Source: Oleiphilus sp.
GTDB taxonomy: Bacteria > Pseudomonadota > Gammaproteobacteria > Pseudomonadales > Oleiphilaceae
Direction: 5' to 3'
Length of the DNA: 64,000 nucleotides
Assembly: GCA_006212045.1 (NCBI GenBank)
Contig: PZPK01000002.1
Coordinates: 1 to 64,000 of the forward strand
The notes beneath the pieces are model-generated. The model was not told the DNA's origin. It did no database searches and was given only the letters and a program-made list of their open reading frames with translations. The stretch's first letter is position 1; every line of letters begins with the position of its first letter. Below, piece after piece: positions 55,917 to 64,000 of this stretch. The translations under genes were made by a program, and so were the position numbers.

Positions 55917-56492
55917 ATGGACATCATACTTGCCTCTTCCAGCCCATATCGACGCCAGCTGCTTGCGCGAATTCTGAGTGAGTTTCGCTGTCAGTCACCG
56001 GCCATCGATGAAACATCTTTCGCACAAGAAGATCCGGAACAATTGGCCTTGCGACTGGCCCGGGAAAAGGCGCGCGCAGTCGCCCAAAATAATAGCAATG
56101 CCCTGGTGATTGCGTCAGATCAGGTGGCATGGCACAGAGGACAGCAATTGACGAAGCCCGGCAACCGGGATCGAAATATCGAACAGCTGATGCAATGCCA
56201 GGGAGAAGAGGTTTGCTTCTATACCTCGATTGCCGTACTCAACAGCCGCCGAAACACTTTACAGACAAGTGTGGAGCGTTATCACACCACATTCCGCCAC
56301 CTGAGCAGAGAACAGATCGAAAACTACGTCGACAGGGAAACGCCCTTTGATTGTGCCGGTGGTTTTAAAATGGAGGGACTTGGTATTGCGCTATTTGAGA
56401 AAATGTCCGGCGACGATCCCAACACATTGATTGGTTTACCGTTAATCCGGCTGATTGACATGCTTCACGAGGAAGGTATTCCAGTAATCTGA
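55917..56492 (+). CDS. maf: Maf-family nucleotide pyrophosphatase, YceF-type
   Basis: A 191-residue house-cleaning pyrophosphatase. It starts with IILASSSPYRRQLL, has the conserved DETS and KARAVA segments, SDQV as the catalytic centre, and DCAGGFKMEGLG near the end, which fits the YceF subgroup (m7GTP pyrophosphatase) better than YhdE. It is divergent from yceD over 160 bp, as in many relatives. Confidence 0.92.
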   Translation: MDIILASSSPYRRQLLARILSEFRCQSPAIDETSFAQEDPEQLALRLAREKARAVAQNNSNALVIASDQVAWHRGQQLTKPGNRDRNIEQLMQCQGEEVCFYTSIAVLNSRRNTLQTSVERYHTTFRHLSREQIENYVDRETPFDCAGGFKMEGLGIALFEKMSGDDPNTLIGLPLIRLIDMLHEEGIPVI

Positions 56493-56530
56493 ACCCGCAT
56501 TAGTGATACAGCAAAACAAGTACCGGCCCA

Positions 56531-56995
56531 CTAGCTATTTTGCTTACCGGCTTTTTTCAACTGATTTTCCAGCTCGGACACACGCGCTTCGAGCTCTTCA
56601 ATACGCTTTTTACTTGGAATGCCCAAGCGGGAAAGCGCTGCCGAAACGCGTTGGTCGAAAACACTTTCCAATTTCCCCAGAGTTCCCGTCGCCTTCTCCC
56701 TGACGTCTTCGACATGCTCTTCCACCACCTTGAAACGTTTCTCGACGGCACCGCGTGTCATGTTTTCCAGCTCTTCGCCTTCTTTCACCAGCCGTTCAAA
56801 TATTTTGCCGGTATCTTCTTCCGCCTTGTTATAAGCACCCAGGCCCGCCAACCAGATCTGCCGGGCAGAGGCCTTTATCTTTTCCGAAATATGCGAGCCG
56901 TTGTCAGGATCTTTATCGCTCAAGTTACTTACCCCAATTACTGTTGTTTGTTGGACTGCAGGGATTCTATCGTAATTGCCCAGAGCTGTCTGCAC
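56531..56995 (-). CDS. phasin-family protein
   Basis: A 154-residue helical protein of the phasin/poly-granule-associated family, which coats polyhydroxyalkanoate granules. The core is KASARQIWLAGLGAYNKAEE followed by an amphipathic coiled coil and a C-terminal leucine-zipper-like region (LEARVSELENQLKKAGK). A TTG at 56923 after GGGGTAAG would give a 130-residue product starting MSDKDPD, closer to typical phasins, and may be the true start. No PHA synthase gene is in the window. Confidence 0.85.
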   Translation of the reverse strand: MQTALGNYDRIPAVQQTTVIGVSNLSDKDPDNGSHISEKIKASARQIWLAGLGAYNKAEEDTGKIFERLVKEGEELENMTRGAVEKRFKVVEEHVEDVREKATGTLGKLESVFDQRVSAALSRLGIPSKKRIEELEARVSELENQLKKAGKQNS

Positions 56996-57113
56996 GACAG
57001 GGTGCTAAATTATTTTACAAATCTACCTTTGTCCAACAGGGCTTTGTTGACTAAAACTTAATAAGAGACAAATATTTATTGACCCCTCACTCAAGACGGG
57101 AGAACAACGCCGA

Positions 57114-57914
57114 ATGGGGCTTGCAGGTAAACATCGTTTTATAGAAGGTGTTGTTCAGTGGCTAAGCCATGAACGACCTCCCAGCCCTATTCCGATGAGC
57201 GACTACGAACGCACACGTCACGAAATCAAGCCAGGAGACGTCATCCTGGTGGAAGGGCGTAGCCGCGTCAGCGATGTCATCAAGGCGGTGACACAAAGCT
57301 GCTGGTCGCACGCAGCGCTCTATATCGGGCGCGTTCACGAAATCGAAAACCCCATGGCACGTCAACGGGTCAAGGAATATTTTGACGGGCAGCCCGATGT
57401 GCAGATGATCATCGAGAGCGAGCTGGGCCTTGGCACGGTCGTTCGCCCGCTTTCCACTTACGACCGTGATCACTTACGTATCTGTCGCCCTCGCGACCTG
57501 ACCTACTCCGACTGCCAGAAAGTCATTGGATATGCGGTAAACCGCTTGGGCACGGACTATGACGTCAGGCAGATCTTTGATCTTTTACGCTTCCTTTTCC
57601 CCTGGCTTATTTTGCCAAGGCGATGGCGCTCCAGCCTGTTTACCTCGCATGCGGGACAAACAACCAAAACTGTGTGCTCAACCATGATTGCGGAGGCATT
57701 CGGATCCATACAATATCCGATACTTCCTCTGGTCAAGCGCAGCGAGAACCACGAACTGAAGATCTACCGGCGCAACCCTAAATTGTGTACCCCAAGTGAT
57801 TTCGATTACTCACCCTATTTCGATATTATCAAGTATCCATTTATGAATTTTGCCAACTCCCAACCCCATTATCGCTTGCTGCCCTGGCACAAAGACAATG
57901 GTCATATTCATTAA
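57114..57914 (+). CDS. YiiX/YebB-like NlpC/P60-type cysteine hydrolase
   Basis: A 266-residue protein of the permuted papain-like group. The family start is IKPGDVILVEGRSRVSDVIK, the catalytic His is H66 in CWSHAALYIG, and the catalytic Cys is C188 in KTVCSTMIAEAFG. Members act on lipids, peptides or amide bonds; the substrate here is unknown. No signal peptide is evident. A 576-bp gap with a structured element follows. Confidence 0.83.
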   Translation: MGLAGKHRFIEGVVQWLSHERPPSPIPMSDYERTRHEIKPGDVILVEGRSRVSDVIKAVTQSCWSHAALYIGRVHEIENPMARQRVKEYFDGQPDVQMIIESELGLGTVVRPLSTYDRDHLRICRPRDLTYSDCQKVIGYAVNRLGTDYDVRQIFDLLRFLFPWLILPRRWRSSLFTSHAGQTTKTVCSTMIAEAFGSIQYPILPLVKRSENHELKIYRRNPKLCTPSDFDYSPYFDIIKYPFMNFANSQPHYRLLPWHKDNGHIH

Positions 57915-58200
57915 GCCTCAATCCCGAGCCATTGAACCCTGCGATTAACCCCCTTCACTGACAACGCTTCAGCCACCGGGCCAACCCAGATCTGGGTTCA
58001 CACGCAGCTACAACCGAAATCCGGCGCACCCTTCAAACTCAGCCAGGCCTTTTAATTTATTGACCATTTGGCCAACTCGGCAACATCAAATCTGCTAAAA
58101 CCAGTTCAAACAAGTATTACAAAAACCCGCCTTAGAACAAAATATGACTAAAAATTCAGGGTTTTTCTGTTGTATTCTCGCAGATCTGACTAATACTTAT

Positions 58201-58309
58201 GGCACTGGTGATGAAGTGCCGTCACCAGTCATGTGAAAGACTTTCATGGATACTACTCGCACTTTTTTGCCGGATGTGTTTGGTAGCGCATCCGGTTCTT
58301 TTTTATTTT
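58201..58309 (+). ncRNA. candidate small RNA or leader attenuator
   Basis: GGCACT (58201-58206) can pair with AGTGCC (58215-58220), while ACTGGTGA (58204-58211) can pair with TCACCAGT (58222-58229); the two stems share bases 58204-58206 and exclude each other. A small TGAA/TTCA hairpin follows, then an intrinsic terminator. This switch-like layout fits a riboswitch or attenuator acting on prsK, or an independent RNA of about 105 nt. It matches no RNA family I know. Confidence 0.42.
58270..58309 (+). terminator. strong intrinsic terminator upstream of prsK
   Basis: CCGGATG (58270-58276) pairs with CATCCGG (58289-58295), extendable by a G-C and a wobble pair, followed by a T-rich tract to 58309. 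It lies about 180 bp before the prsK start and over 350 bp after the previous stop codon, so it ends a transcript that has no recognised protein gene. Confidence 0.85.
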
Positions 58310-58490
58310 CTGACCGTTTATTCAATAATAACGAAACAGATGCCCGCCCAAGACTCCTTGCAAGTTTTCACCTGTCCTGCGTAAAAACCTTTCAAACAGT
58401 GAACTCATCCCGCCACTGCGCACTTATGATCCCCCTCAAGCGCGCTTTTATTGGTAGAATGCGTCACTCAACAACGACTATAACGATGCC

Positions 58491-60578
58491 ATGGAACTGA
58501 ATTTTGCCTCACTAAGCAATCTGACAGGCGCGCTCTCCTTCATCCTGCTTGCTTTCTACCTGCTGGTCAGAGGTACGCCACGAACGGTAGACCGCGCCCT
58601 GCTCTCGGCGTCCTTGCTGACTTCGATCTGGTTGGGCGTTCTGATCGCACAAAGCCTGGGAGTAGGCATCTCCTATTATTTGCGCTACGCAATTGAGGTC
58701 ATACGCACAGCCTCCTGGTTCAGCGTCATCTATGCCTTGCTCGGCATTGGCTTCCTGCCCAGTCCCAAGCTTGGCTGGAACAAGTTTTTCGCCACCGTAC
58801 TGGTGTTGATCCTGATTGCCATATTGCTGAGTGCATCCCTGCTTCGGGGATTAAGCGAGGTCGCTCTGATCAGCGGAAACAATCTGCTGGTGATTCAGGT
58901 ATCGCTTTCTATTGTTGGACTGCTGCTGATCGAACAGGTCTGGCGCAATACCAGCGCTTACAGTCGAGCCAATATCAAATTTCTCGTCATTGGCATCGCA
59001 ACCCTGTTTGGCTACGATTTTTTTATGTATTCCGACGCCTTGCTGTTCCGGGAATTATCCCAACCGTTCTGGGATGCGCGGGGGGCTGTGAACGCATTGG
59101 CCGCCCCGTTGGCCGCCTACACGTTCTACATCAGCCGCTCCCAGCCGGTCGCGATGCAGATCTCCCGCCAGATGGTTTTCCATACGACCACCTTGCTGAT
59201 CGCGGGTATCTATCTGTTATTTCTGTCAGCGGGCGGCTATTACATCAACACCTTTGGCGGTACCTGGGGAGAAGCTCTCAGAGTCCTGTTTATTGTCCTC
59301 GGCTGTCTGATTCTGCTGGTCTTGATCAGCTCGCCAGTGATCCGCGCCCGCATCATGGTGTTTATCAGTAAGAACTTTTTCGATTATAAGTACGACTATC
59401 GTGAAGAATGGATCAACAGCACTACAACCTTGAGACAGTCTTTCGAAGGCCATTCCCTACCCATTCAGACCATCCGGGTGCTCGCGCAACTGGTTGGCTG
59501 TCAGCAGGGCGCGATCTGGTGCCGAAACGAAGATGGCAATTTTGAACTGAAGGCTACGATGGATGTTCACGGCCATCGATTCGAGACGATTGATTCCAAT
59601 GCCGATCTGGCCATTTTTTTCAAGGAAAGCAACTGGATCATCAACGTGCAGGAACTGATGCTGGATCCGACCAAATACGGGCTGATCGAGATTCCCGCCG
59701 GCATGCTCGAACCGGATGATCCCTGGCTCATTATTCCCTTACAGATGCATGAACATCTCACCGGTTTTGTCCTGCTATGCAAGCCGCTGGCGCCTCTGGA
59801 GCTGAACTGGGAAAATTATGACCTGCTGAAAATTGTCGCCCAGCAAGCCTGCAGTTACCTGGAGCAAACGGACTCCCAGAACAAACTGGCCGAAGCCCGC
59901 CAATTTGAAGCGGTCAACAAAACATCAGCATTCCTTGTACATGACATTAAAACCATCATCGCGCAACTCTCACTGCTGGTTAAGAATGCAGAAAAACACA
60001 AACAAAATCCGGCATTTGTGGACGACATGATTCGCACAACAAGCCATACCGTAGAAAAAATGGACCACCTGTTGCAGCAGATTCGTAACCCGGAAACCGA
60101 GGAATCGTTTAAGGAAGTTGAACTGGGCCAGCTTCTGGTAGAAATATACCGCGCTCACAAGAACTCCGTTCCCAGCCCTTCTCTGGAGCTACCACCCAGA
60201 GAGTTATGGATCTATGCCGACCCGGATCAGCTGAAGTCCGCTATTGGCCATATTGTGCAGAATGCGATCGAAGCCAGTGACAAGACCGGCAGCGTATCCA
60301 TCGCCACCAAAGATGCCTCGGATAGCGTTTACATTTTTATTCAGGACAATGGTACGGGCATGAGCGAAGCCTTTATCAAGAACCAGTTGTTCAAGCCCTT
60401 CGAGAGCACAAAAGGCCTGACTGGTATGGGCCTGGGGGTCTACCAAAGTCGGGAGTATCTGCGTAAGATCGGCGGCACCATCAGTGTCACCAGTCAATTG
60501 GGTATCGGAACCTGCTTTACCCTGAAAATTCCTACCGTGACACCTGAGACGCAATCTCTGCAGGCGAGCACCGCTTGA
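58491..60578 (+). CDS. prsK: PEP-CTERM system sensor histidine kinase PrsK
   Basis: A 695-residue membrane histidine kinase of the exosortase-associated PrsK type. About the first 290 residues form eight to ten membrane helices, followed by a GAF-like domain (about 320-450), the phospho-acceptor helix with H484 in LVHDIKTIIAQL, and an ATPase domain with IVQNAIEAS, DNGTGMSE and GMGLG motifs. PrsK/PrsR with RpoN activate PEP-CTERM genes in floc-forming bacteria. The kinase is followed by prsR after 150 bp. Confidence 0.92.
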   Translation: MELNFASLSNLTGALSFILLAFYLLVRGTPRTVDRALLSASLLTSIWLGVLIAQSLGVGISYYLRYAIEVIRTASWFSVIYALLGIGFLPSPKLGWNKFFATVLVLILIAILLSASLLRGLSEVALISGNNLLVIQVSLSIVGLLLIEQVWRNTSAYSRANIKFLVIGIATLFGYDFFMYSDALLFRELSQPFWDARGAVNALAAPLAAYTFYISRSQPVAMQISRQMVFHTTTLLIAGIYLLFLSAGGYYINTFGGTWGEALRVLFIVLGCLILLVLISSPVIRARIMVFISKNFFDYKYDYREEWINSTTTLRQSFEGHSLPIQTIRVLAQLVGCQQGAIWCRNEDGNFELKATMDVHGHRFETIDSNADLAIFFKESNWIINVQELMLDPTKYGLIEIPAGMLEPDDPWLIIPLQMHEHLTGFVLLCKPLAPLELNWENYDLLKIVAQQACSYLEQTDSQNKLAEARQFEAVNKTSAFLVHDIKTIIAQLSLLVKNAEKHKQNPAFVDDMIRTTSHTVEKMDHLLQQIRNPETEESFKEVELGQLLVEIYRAHKNSVPSPSLELPPRELWIYADPDQLKSAIGHIVQNAIEASDKTGSVSIATKDASDSVYIFIQDNGTGMSEAFIKNQLFKPFESTKGLTGMGLGVYQSREYLRKIGGTISVTSQLGIGTCFTLKIPTVTPETQSLQASTA

Positions 60579-60728
60579 TGTTGCCCGCGTCATCGCAACA
60601 GCTAAGCGAGCAGTGCGCGTTATCGCCCTGTCTTTTTTTGCTGAAAATCTACGAAAAGAAAGCTATGCTCTGAAACAGCCCAAGGCAATTTTTATGGATC
60701 TGTTTGAATACAAGGAATCGATCGGCAA

Positions 60729-62093
60729 GTGAATAAAAAACTCCTGATAGTCGAAGATGACCCCGGCCTGCAAAGTCAAATGCGATGGTGCTTTGAAGAC
60801 ATCGAAGTGATGGTTGCATCAGACCGAGAACAAGCCATTGCGGAACTGCGCCGAAGTGAACCACAGGTCGTCACTCTGGATTTAGGCTTGCCGCCAGACC
60901 CGGGTGGCTCGAGCGAAGGCTTTAAAACACTCTCAGAAATTTTGAGGCTGGCACCCAATACTAAAGTAATTGTGGTCACAGGACGCGAAGAAAAACAAAA
61001 CGCCGTGACAGCCATCGGACTCGGGGCTTCCGATTTCTTTCAAAAACCGATTGATGGAGACATTCTCAGTTTCATCGTTGAGAGATCTTTCCACATCTGG
61101 CAACTTGAGCAGGAAAACTTCGCGCTCAATCAGGGCCAGGCGCAATCACCCCTCAATGGTGTGATCGCCAGTTGCCCCAAGATGCTGGAAGTTTGCCGAA
61201 TGATTGAAAAAATCGCCCCCACCGGTGTGACGGCACTGCTTCTGGGTGAAACCGGTACCGGGAAAGAAGTACTGGCCAAGGCCATTCACCAACTCAGTGA
61301 TCGCAATGACCAGCCCTTTTCTGCCATCAATTGTGCCGCGATCCCCGAAAATCTGCTGGAAAGCGAATTATTCGGCTACGAAAAAGGCGCGTTTACGGGC
61401 GCCTCGCAAACCAAAAAAGGCAAAATAGAACTCGCCAATGGCGGCACCCTGTTCCTAGACGAAATCGGCGACATGCCAGTCGCGCTGCAGGCAAAAATGT
61501 TACGTTTCTTGCAAGAGCGTGTGATTGAACGCGTTGGAGGGGTCAAAGGCATTCCCGTCAATGTGCGTGTCATCTGCGCAACGCATCAAAATCTGCAGGA
61601 CCGGATCAACGAGAACCTGTTTCGTGAAGATCTGTTCTATCGCGTCAGTGAAATTACCCTCAATATCCCGCCCCTGAGAGAACGGGAGGGAGATTCTGTT
61701 ATCATTGCTCAGGCCTTGCTTAAAACCTTCGGAAAGGAAATGAATCGTCCGAATCTCTATCTGACTGAAGACGCCATGGCCGCCATCGCAGCGCATGATT
61801 GGCCGGGAAATGTTCGTGAGATGATTAACAAGGTCAAACGGGCAGCCATTATGGCCGATGACAATAAGGTGCAGGCCTCGGACCTGGAACTGTCACCTCA
61901 CACACCCTTGAACGATGATGCATTGAATCTCAGGCAGATACGCGACGCTGCAGAATTCAATGCCATCACGCAAGCAATATCGGCGGCCCAGCACAACATG
62001 GCCAAGGCTTCACGCCTTTTGGGAATCACCCGACCGACACTTTACAGCATGCTTGAAAAGCATGGCATCAGCGTGGAAGAAAAAACCGAATAG
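60729..62093 (+). CDS. prsR: PEP-CTERM system sigma-54 response regulator PrsR
   Basis: A 454-residue NtrC-type activator. The receiver domain has the acidic pocket EDD at 9-11 and phospho-acceptor D51 (LDLGLPP). The AAA+ domain has GETGTGKE, the sigma-54 contact loop KGAFTGA, and LFLDEIGDM. The C-terminal Fis-type helix-turn-helix includes MAKASRLLGITRPTLY. The start codon is GTG. Its likely targets are sigma-54-dependent PEP-CTERM and polysaccharide genes, and it pairs with PrsK immediately upstream. Confidence 0.94.
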   Translation: MNKKLLIVEDDPGLQSQMRWCFEDIEVMVASDREQAIAELRRSEPQVVTLDLGLPPDPGGSSEGFKTLSEILRLAPNTKVIVVTGREEKQNAVTAIGLGASDFFQKPIDGDILSFIVERSFHIWQLEQENFALNQGQAQSPLNGVIASCPKMLEVCRMIEKIAPTGVTALLLGETGTGKEVLAKAIHQLSDRNDQPFSAINCAAIPENLLESELFGYEKGAFTGASQTKKGKIELANGGTLFLDEIGDMPVALQAKMLRFLQERVIERVGGVKGIPVNVRVICATHQNLQDRINENLFREDLFYRVSEITLNIPPLREREGDSVIIAQALLKTFGKEMNRPNLYLTEDAMAAIAAHDWPGNVREMINKVKRAAIMADDNKVQASDLELSPHTPLNDDALNLRQIRDAAEFNAITQAISAAQHNMAKASRLLGITRPTLYSMLEKHGISVEEKTE

Positions 62094-62106
62094 GAGCGCG
62101 GGCCTG

Positions 62107-64000
62107 TTAACCCGCCTTCCTTACTGTCTCAAGATGCGCAGAAATCTCTTCGTTTCCGGGAGCTAACTGATTGGCCTTTTCCAAATAGGGCAAGGCTTTA
62201 TCCCGCTGATCATTCTTGAAAAGCACCCAACCCAAACTATCCAACACCGCCGGATTTTCCGGCGACAGATCTGCCGCCCTGTTTAATAACTCCAGACTTT
62301 TCGAAAATACACCCTCTTCAAAATAGATCCAGCCTAAATTGTTAAGTGCTGCGACATTGTCGGGCTGTCGCTCCAATACCATCTGATAACTTTCAGTGGC
62401 TCTGGTTTTCTGACCACGCTCTTGATAAGTAATCGCCTGCAAGAGAATTGGCTTGGCAGCTGACGGGATCTTTTCCTGCCAACTTTGCAGCAAATCCCTT
62501 CGCGCCGAATCATCTTTCAACATACTTAAGACGGCTAACAACTTGTCCGCCACCAGATTACTTGGCGTTTGATTCCAGGCTTGCTCATAGTAGGTTCTGG
62601 CATTTTCAAGCTTCTGTTGAGCCACCTCGATATCCCCATGTAATACCGGAATCACAGGATGTTCCGAATCCAAAGCTTTTAATTGCTCCAGTACCTTGCC
62701 TGCTTCCTGGTAGTTCCCATCCCGTATTTCAACATCGACCAAAAACGAAAGCAGACGAATATTATCCGGCGTTTCGGTCAGTAATCCCGCTATCAGACCT
62801 CGCGCCTCTTTCATGTCACCCTGTCTCAGGGCCTGCAGCGCTTTCGCATATCGGATATTTCGATCGACATCGGATAATGCTTCGCTATTCCGGCTAAGCG
62901 ACTTCGCTTCTTTATAGTAGATTTCCGACTGTACTGTATTTCCCCGAGCCAAATTTGCCTCTATAAGAACCAGGTAGGGCTGAATAACGGCATTTCGCTT
63001 CGCAAGGTTTTCCAGCTTTTCAGCTGCAAATTCGGAATTTTCCAGCTTTGAATAAACCGCATACAGAGCTTTATAGGCCTGTTCAAACTCCGGGTAATCC
63101 TTGATCAGAACCAGTAAGGATTTTTCTGCGTCCTGATAACGTCCAAGGCTGAATTCCGTCCTTCCTTTGGCAAACAGGGACTCACTGTAATCAGACACTT
63201 GAGATTTGGCGGCGACCGCAGAGGAAAAATAACCCAGGGCACTATCAAGCTTCTGGGCGGCAACGCTTACATAGCCCGCCACCAGATTGGCACCGTAGGC
63301 GTCCGGATGATTTTTCAGAGCGGTTTGCACAAACGATTCCGCCTTTTCCAATCCGGACTGCCTGAAGTGGTGCGCAACCAGCTCGGTTAATACCTGCTGA
63401 TCGGTAGGTGCAACTGCATAGGATTTTTCCAAGTGCTTGTATGCAGCATCGGACTGGGGTGGTCTGCGATTGTTATAGTAGTTTGCGAGCGTGAGGCGAA
63501 TACGGACGTTTTCAGGTTCCAGTTCGGCAGCCCTTAAGAGGGCCTCCTCGCCTTTTTTGCCCTGCCCGTCTGAAATAGCAGCGACCGCATAAAGCGCAAG
63601 CGTTTTGGCAGAATCGGTGGTATCAACTTTCGGCCCCAGAATCTCTAGTACCTTTTTTGGATCCTGCAGTTTGAGATTGGTTGCGGCGTAGACATGACGC
63701 GTGAGCGGGTCCACAACTTCAGGGTCAACACTTTCACTCAGGTAACGGGATGCCTGCTGCGTGTCCCCTTCAAGATAACTAATGACACCCAGCAACTGCT
63801 TCGCTTTATTATGCGTCGGATAGTCTTCCAGGATACTTTGCAATGCTGCCTTGGCCTTGGCATAGTCTTTGTTCTGAAACGCTTCGACGGCGGCCTGATA
63901 GGATTCGCTGACTTCATTGGCACCCGGGAAAGCCTCTGCCAGAAGTTTCTGGTAAACATAGGCTTCATTGGAGCGGCCGAGGCGCGTCAACACATAGGAC
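62107..64000 (-). CDS. prsT: PEP-CTERM system TPR-repeat protein PrsT (partial)
   Basis: The C-terminal 630 or so residues of a large tetratricopeptide protein; its start lies beyond the right edge. Repeats of about 34 residues run throughout (for example ALNNLGWIYFEEGVFSKSLELLNRAADLSPENP). Homologues are lipoproteins found beside prsK/prsR and exosortase genes, probably scaffolds for polysaccharide export. It is convergent with prsR with a 13-bp gap. Confidence 0.9.
   Translation of the reverse strand, partial: SYVLTRLGRSNEAYVYQKLLAEAFPGANEVSESYQAAVEAFQNKDYAKAKAALQSILEDYPTHNKAKQLLGVISYLEGDTQQASRYLSESVDPEVVDPLTRHVYAATNLKLQDPKKVLEILGPKVDTTDSAKTLALYAVAAISDGQGKKGEEALLRAAELEPENVRIRLTLANYYNNRRPPQSDAAYKHLEKSYAVAPTDQQVLTELVAHHFRQSGLEKAESFVQTALKNHPDAYGANLVAGYVSVAAQKLDSALGYFSSAVAAKSQVSDYSESLFAKGRTEFSLGRYQDAEKSLLVLIKDYPEFEQAYKALYAVYSKLENSEFAAEKLENLAKRNAVIQPYLVLIEANLARGNTVQSEIYYKEAKSLSRNSEALSDVDRNIRYAKALQALRQGDMKEARGLIAGLLTETPDNIRLLSFLVDVEIRDGNYQEAGKVLEQLKALDSEHPVIPVLHGDIEVAQQKLENARTYYEQAWNQTPSNLVADKLLAVLSMLKDDSARRDLLQSWQEKIPSAAKPILLQAITYQERGQKTRATESYQMVLERQPDNVAALNNLGWIYFEEGVFSKSLELLNRAADLSPENPAVLDSLGWVLFKNDQRDKALPYLEKANQLAPGNEEISAHLETVRKAG

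Larger units (their letters stand above)
57915..58490. other. long leader region upstream of prsK
   Basis: No convincing gene was found in these 576 bases. The centre holds a structured element and terminator (58201-58309, listed separately). TTGTAT at 58170-58175 and TAATAC at 58191-58196 could be a weak promoter for it. TAGAAT in the 58450-58465 stretch may be the -10 element of prsK. No strict sigma-54 site (GG-N10-GC) was seen. Confidence 0.4.

Noticed and set aside
58246-58500. 84-residue open frame overlapping the terminator before prsK
   Set aside because: It runs through a strong intrinsic terminator, has no ribosome binding site, and overlaps the prsK start out of frame.

Overview
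The window is chromosomal DNA of a gammaproteobacterium, probably a marine or aquatic aerobe. The gene order resembles Pseudomonas and its relatives: plsX-fabD-fabG-acpP-fabF-pabC-mltG-tmk without fabH, a cysS/glnS/ppiB/lpxH neighbourhood, and ccoNOQP followed by ccoGHIS. It also carries traits typical of environmental lineages: a phasin, a PEP-CTERM protein and part of the exosortase-associated prs cluster. No rRNA, tRNA, CRISPR array, prophage or complete insertion sequence was recognised. The species cannot be named from the sequence alone.

Layout. 1-2.2 kb: an AT-rich RelBE/StbDE-type toxin-antitoxin pair lies between a truncated duplicate of a lipase-foldase-like gene (1-85) and the intact gene. 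2.2-4.4 kb: an SGNH hydrolase lipoprotein, divergent from an AraC-type regulator. 4.5-15.9 kb: housekeeping and small-metabolism genes (alaA, a GNAT enzyme, an ATP-NAD/AcoX-like kinase, a PilZ protein, pdxB, rhlB, epmC, dsbD, an EamA transporter). 16.5-20.3 kb: a large acidic lipoprotein with an apparent frameshift in its signal peptide, then an outer-membrane beta-barrel. 20.2-22.3 kb: tusA, an ABM-domain protein and a 1.3-kb minisatellite of 14 units. 22.6-31.3 kb: the cbb3 oxidase operon ccoNOQP with its maturation genes ccoGHIS and a TauE/SafE-like protein. 31.3-40.9 kb: ttcA, a CPXCG protein, a DnaJ-related protein, the PEP-CTERM protein, cysS, glnS, a serine hydrolase, ppiB, lpxH and miaE. 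41-46 kb: acnB, uraA and upp. 46.2-47.8 kb: a CueR-type regulator and a Cu/Zn-efflux-type permease behind a 19-bp-spacer MerR promoter. 47.8-55.8 kb: the fatty-acid synthesis cluster with rpmF and yceD. 55.9-58.3 kb: maf, a phasin, a YiiX-like hydrolase and a candidate structured RNA with a strong terminator. 58.5-64 kb: prsK, prsR and the 3' part of prsT.

How the genes work together. The 22.6-31.3 kb block builds and matures one high-affinity terminal oxidase: CcoI and CcoG supply copper, CcoH and CcoS assist assembly, and Anr/Fnr-like sites lie upstream. The 47.8-55.8 kb block supplies acyl-ACP and begins phospholipid synthesis. PrsK/PrsR are known in other bacteria to control PEP-CTERM genes together with RpoN; the PEP-CTERM protein at 33.5 kb is a plausible target, and the exosortase is expected outside the window.

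The most interesting unexplained items are the minisatellite array, the A-tract frameshift in the 843-residue lipoprotein, the candidate structured RNA ahead of prsK, the foldase/SGNH/AraC locus with its paired inverted 11-mers, and the foldase-gene duplication around the toxin-antitoxin module.
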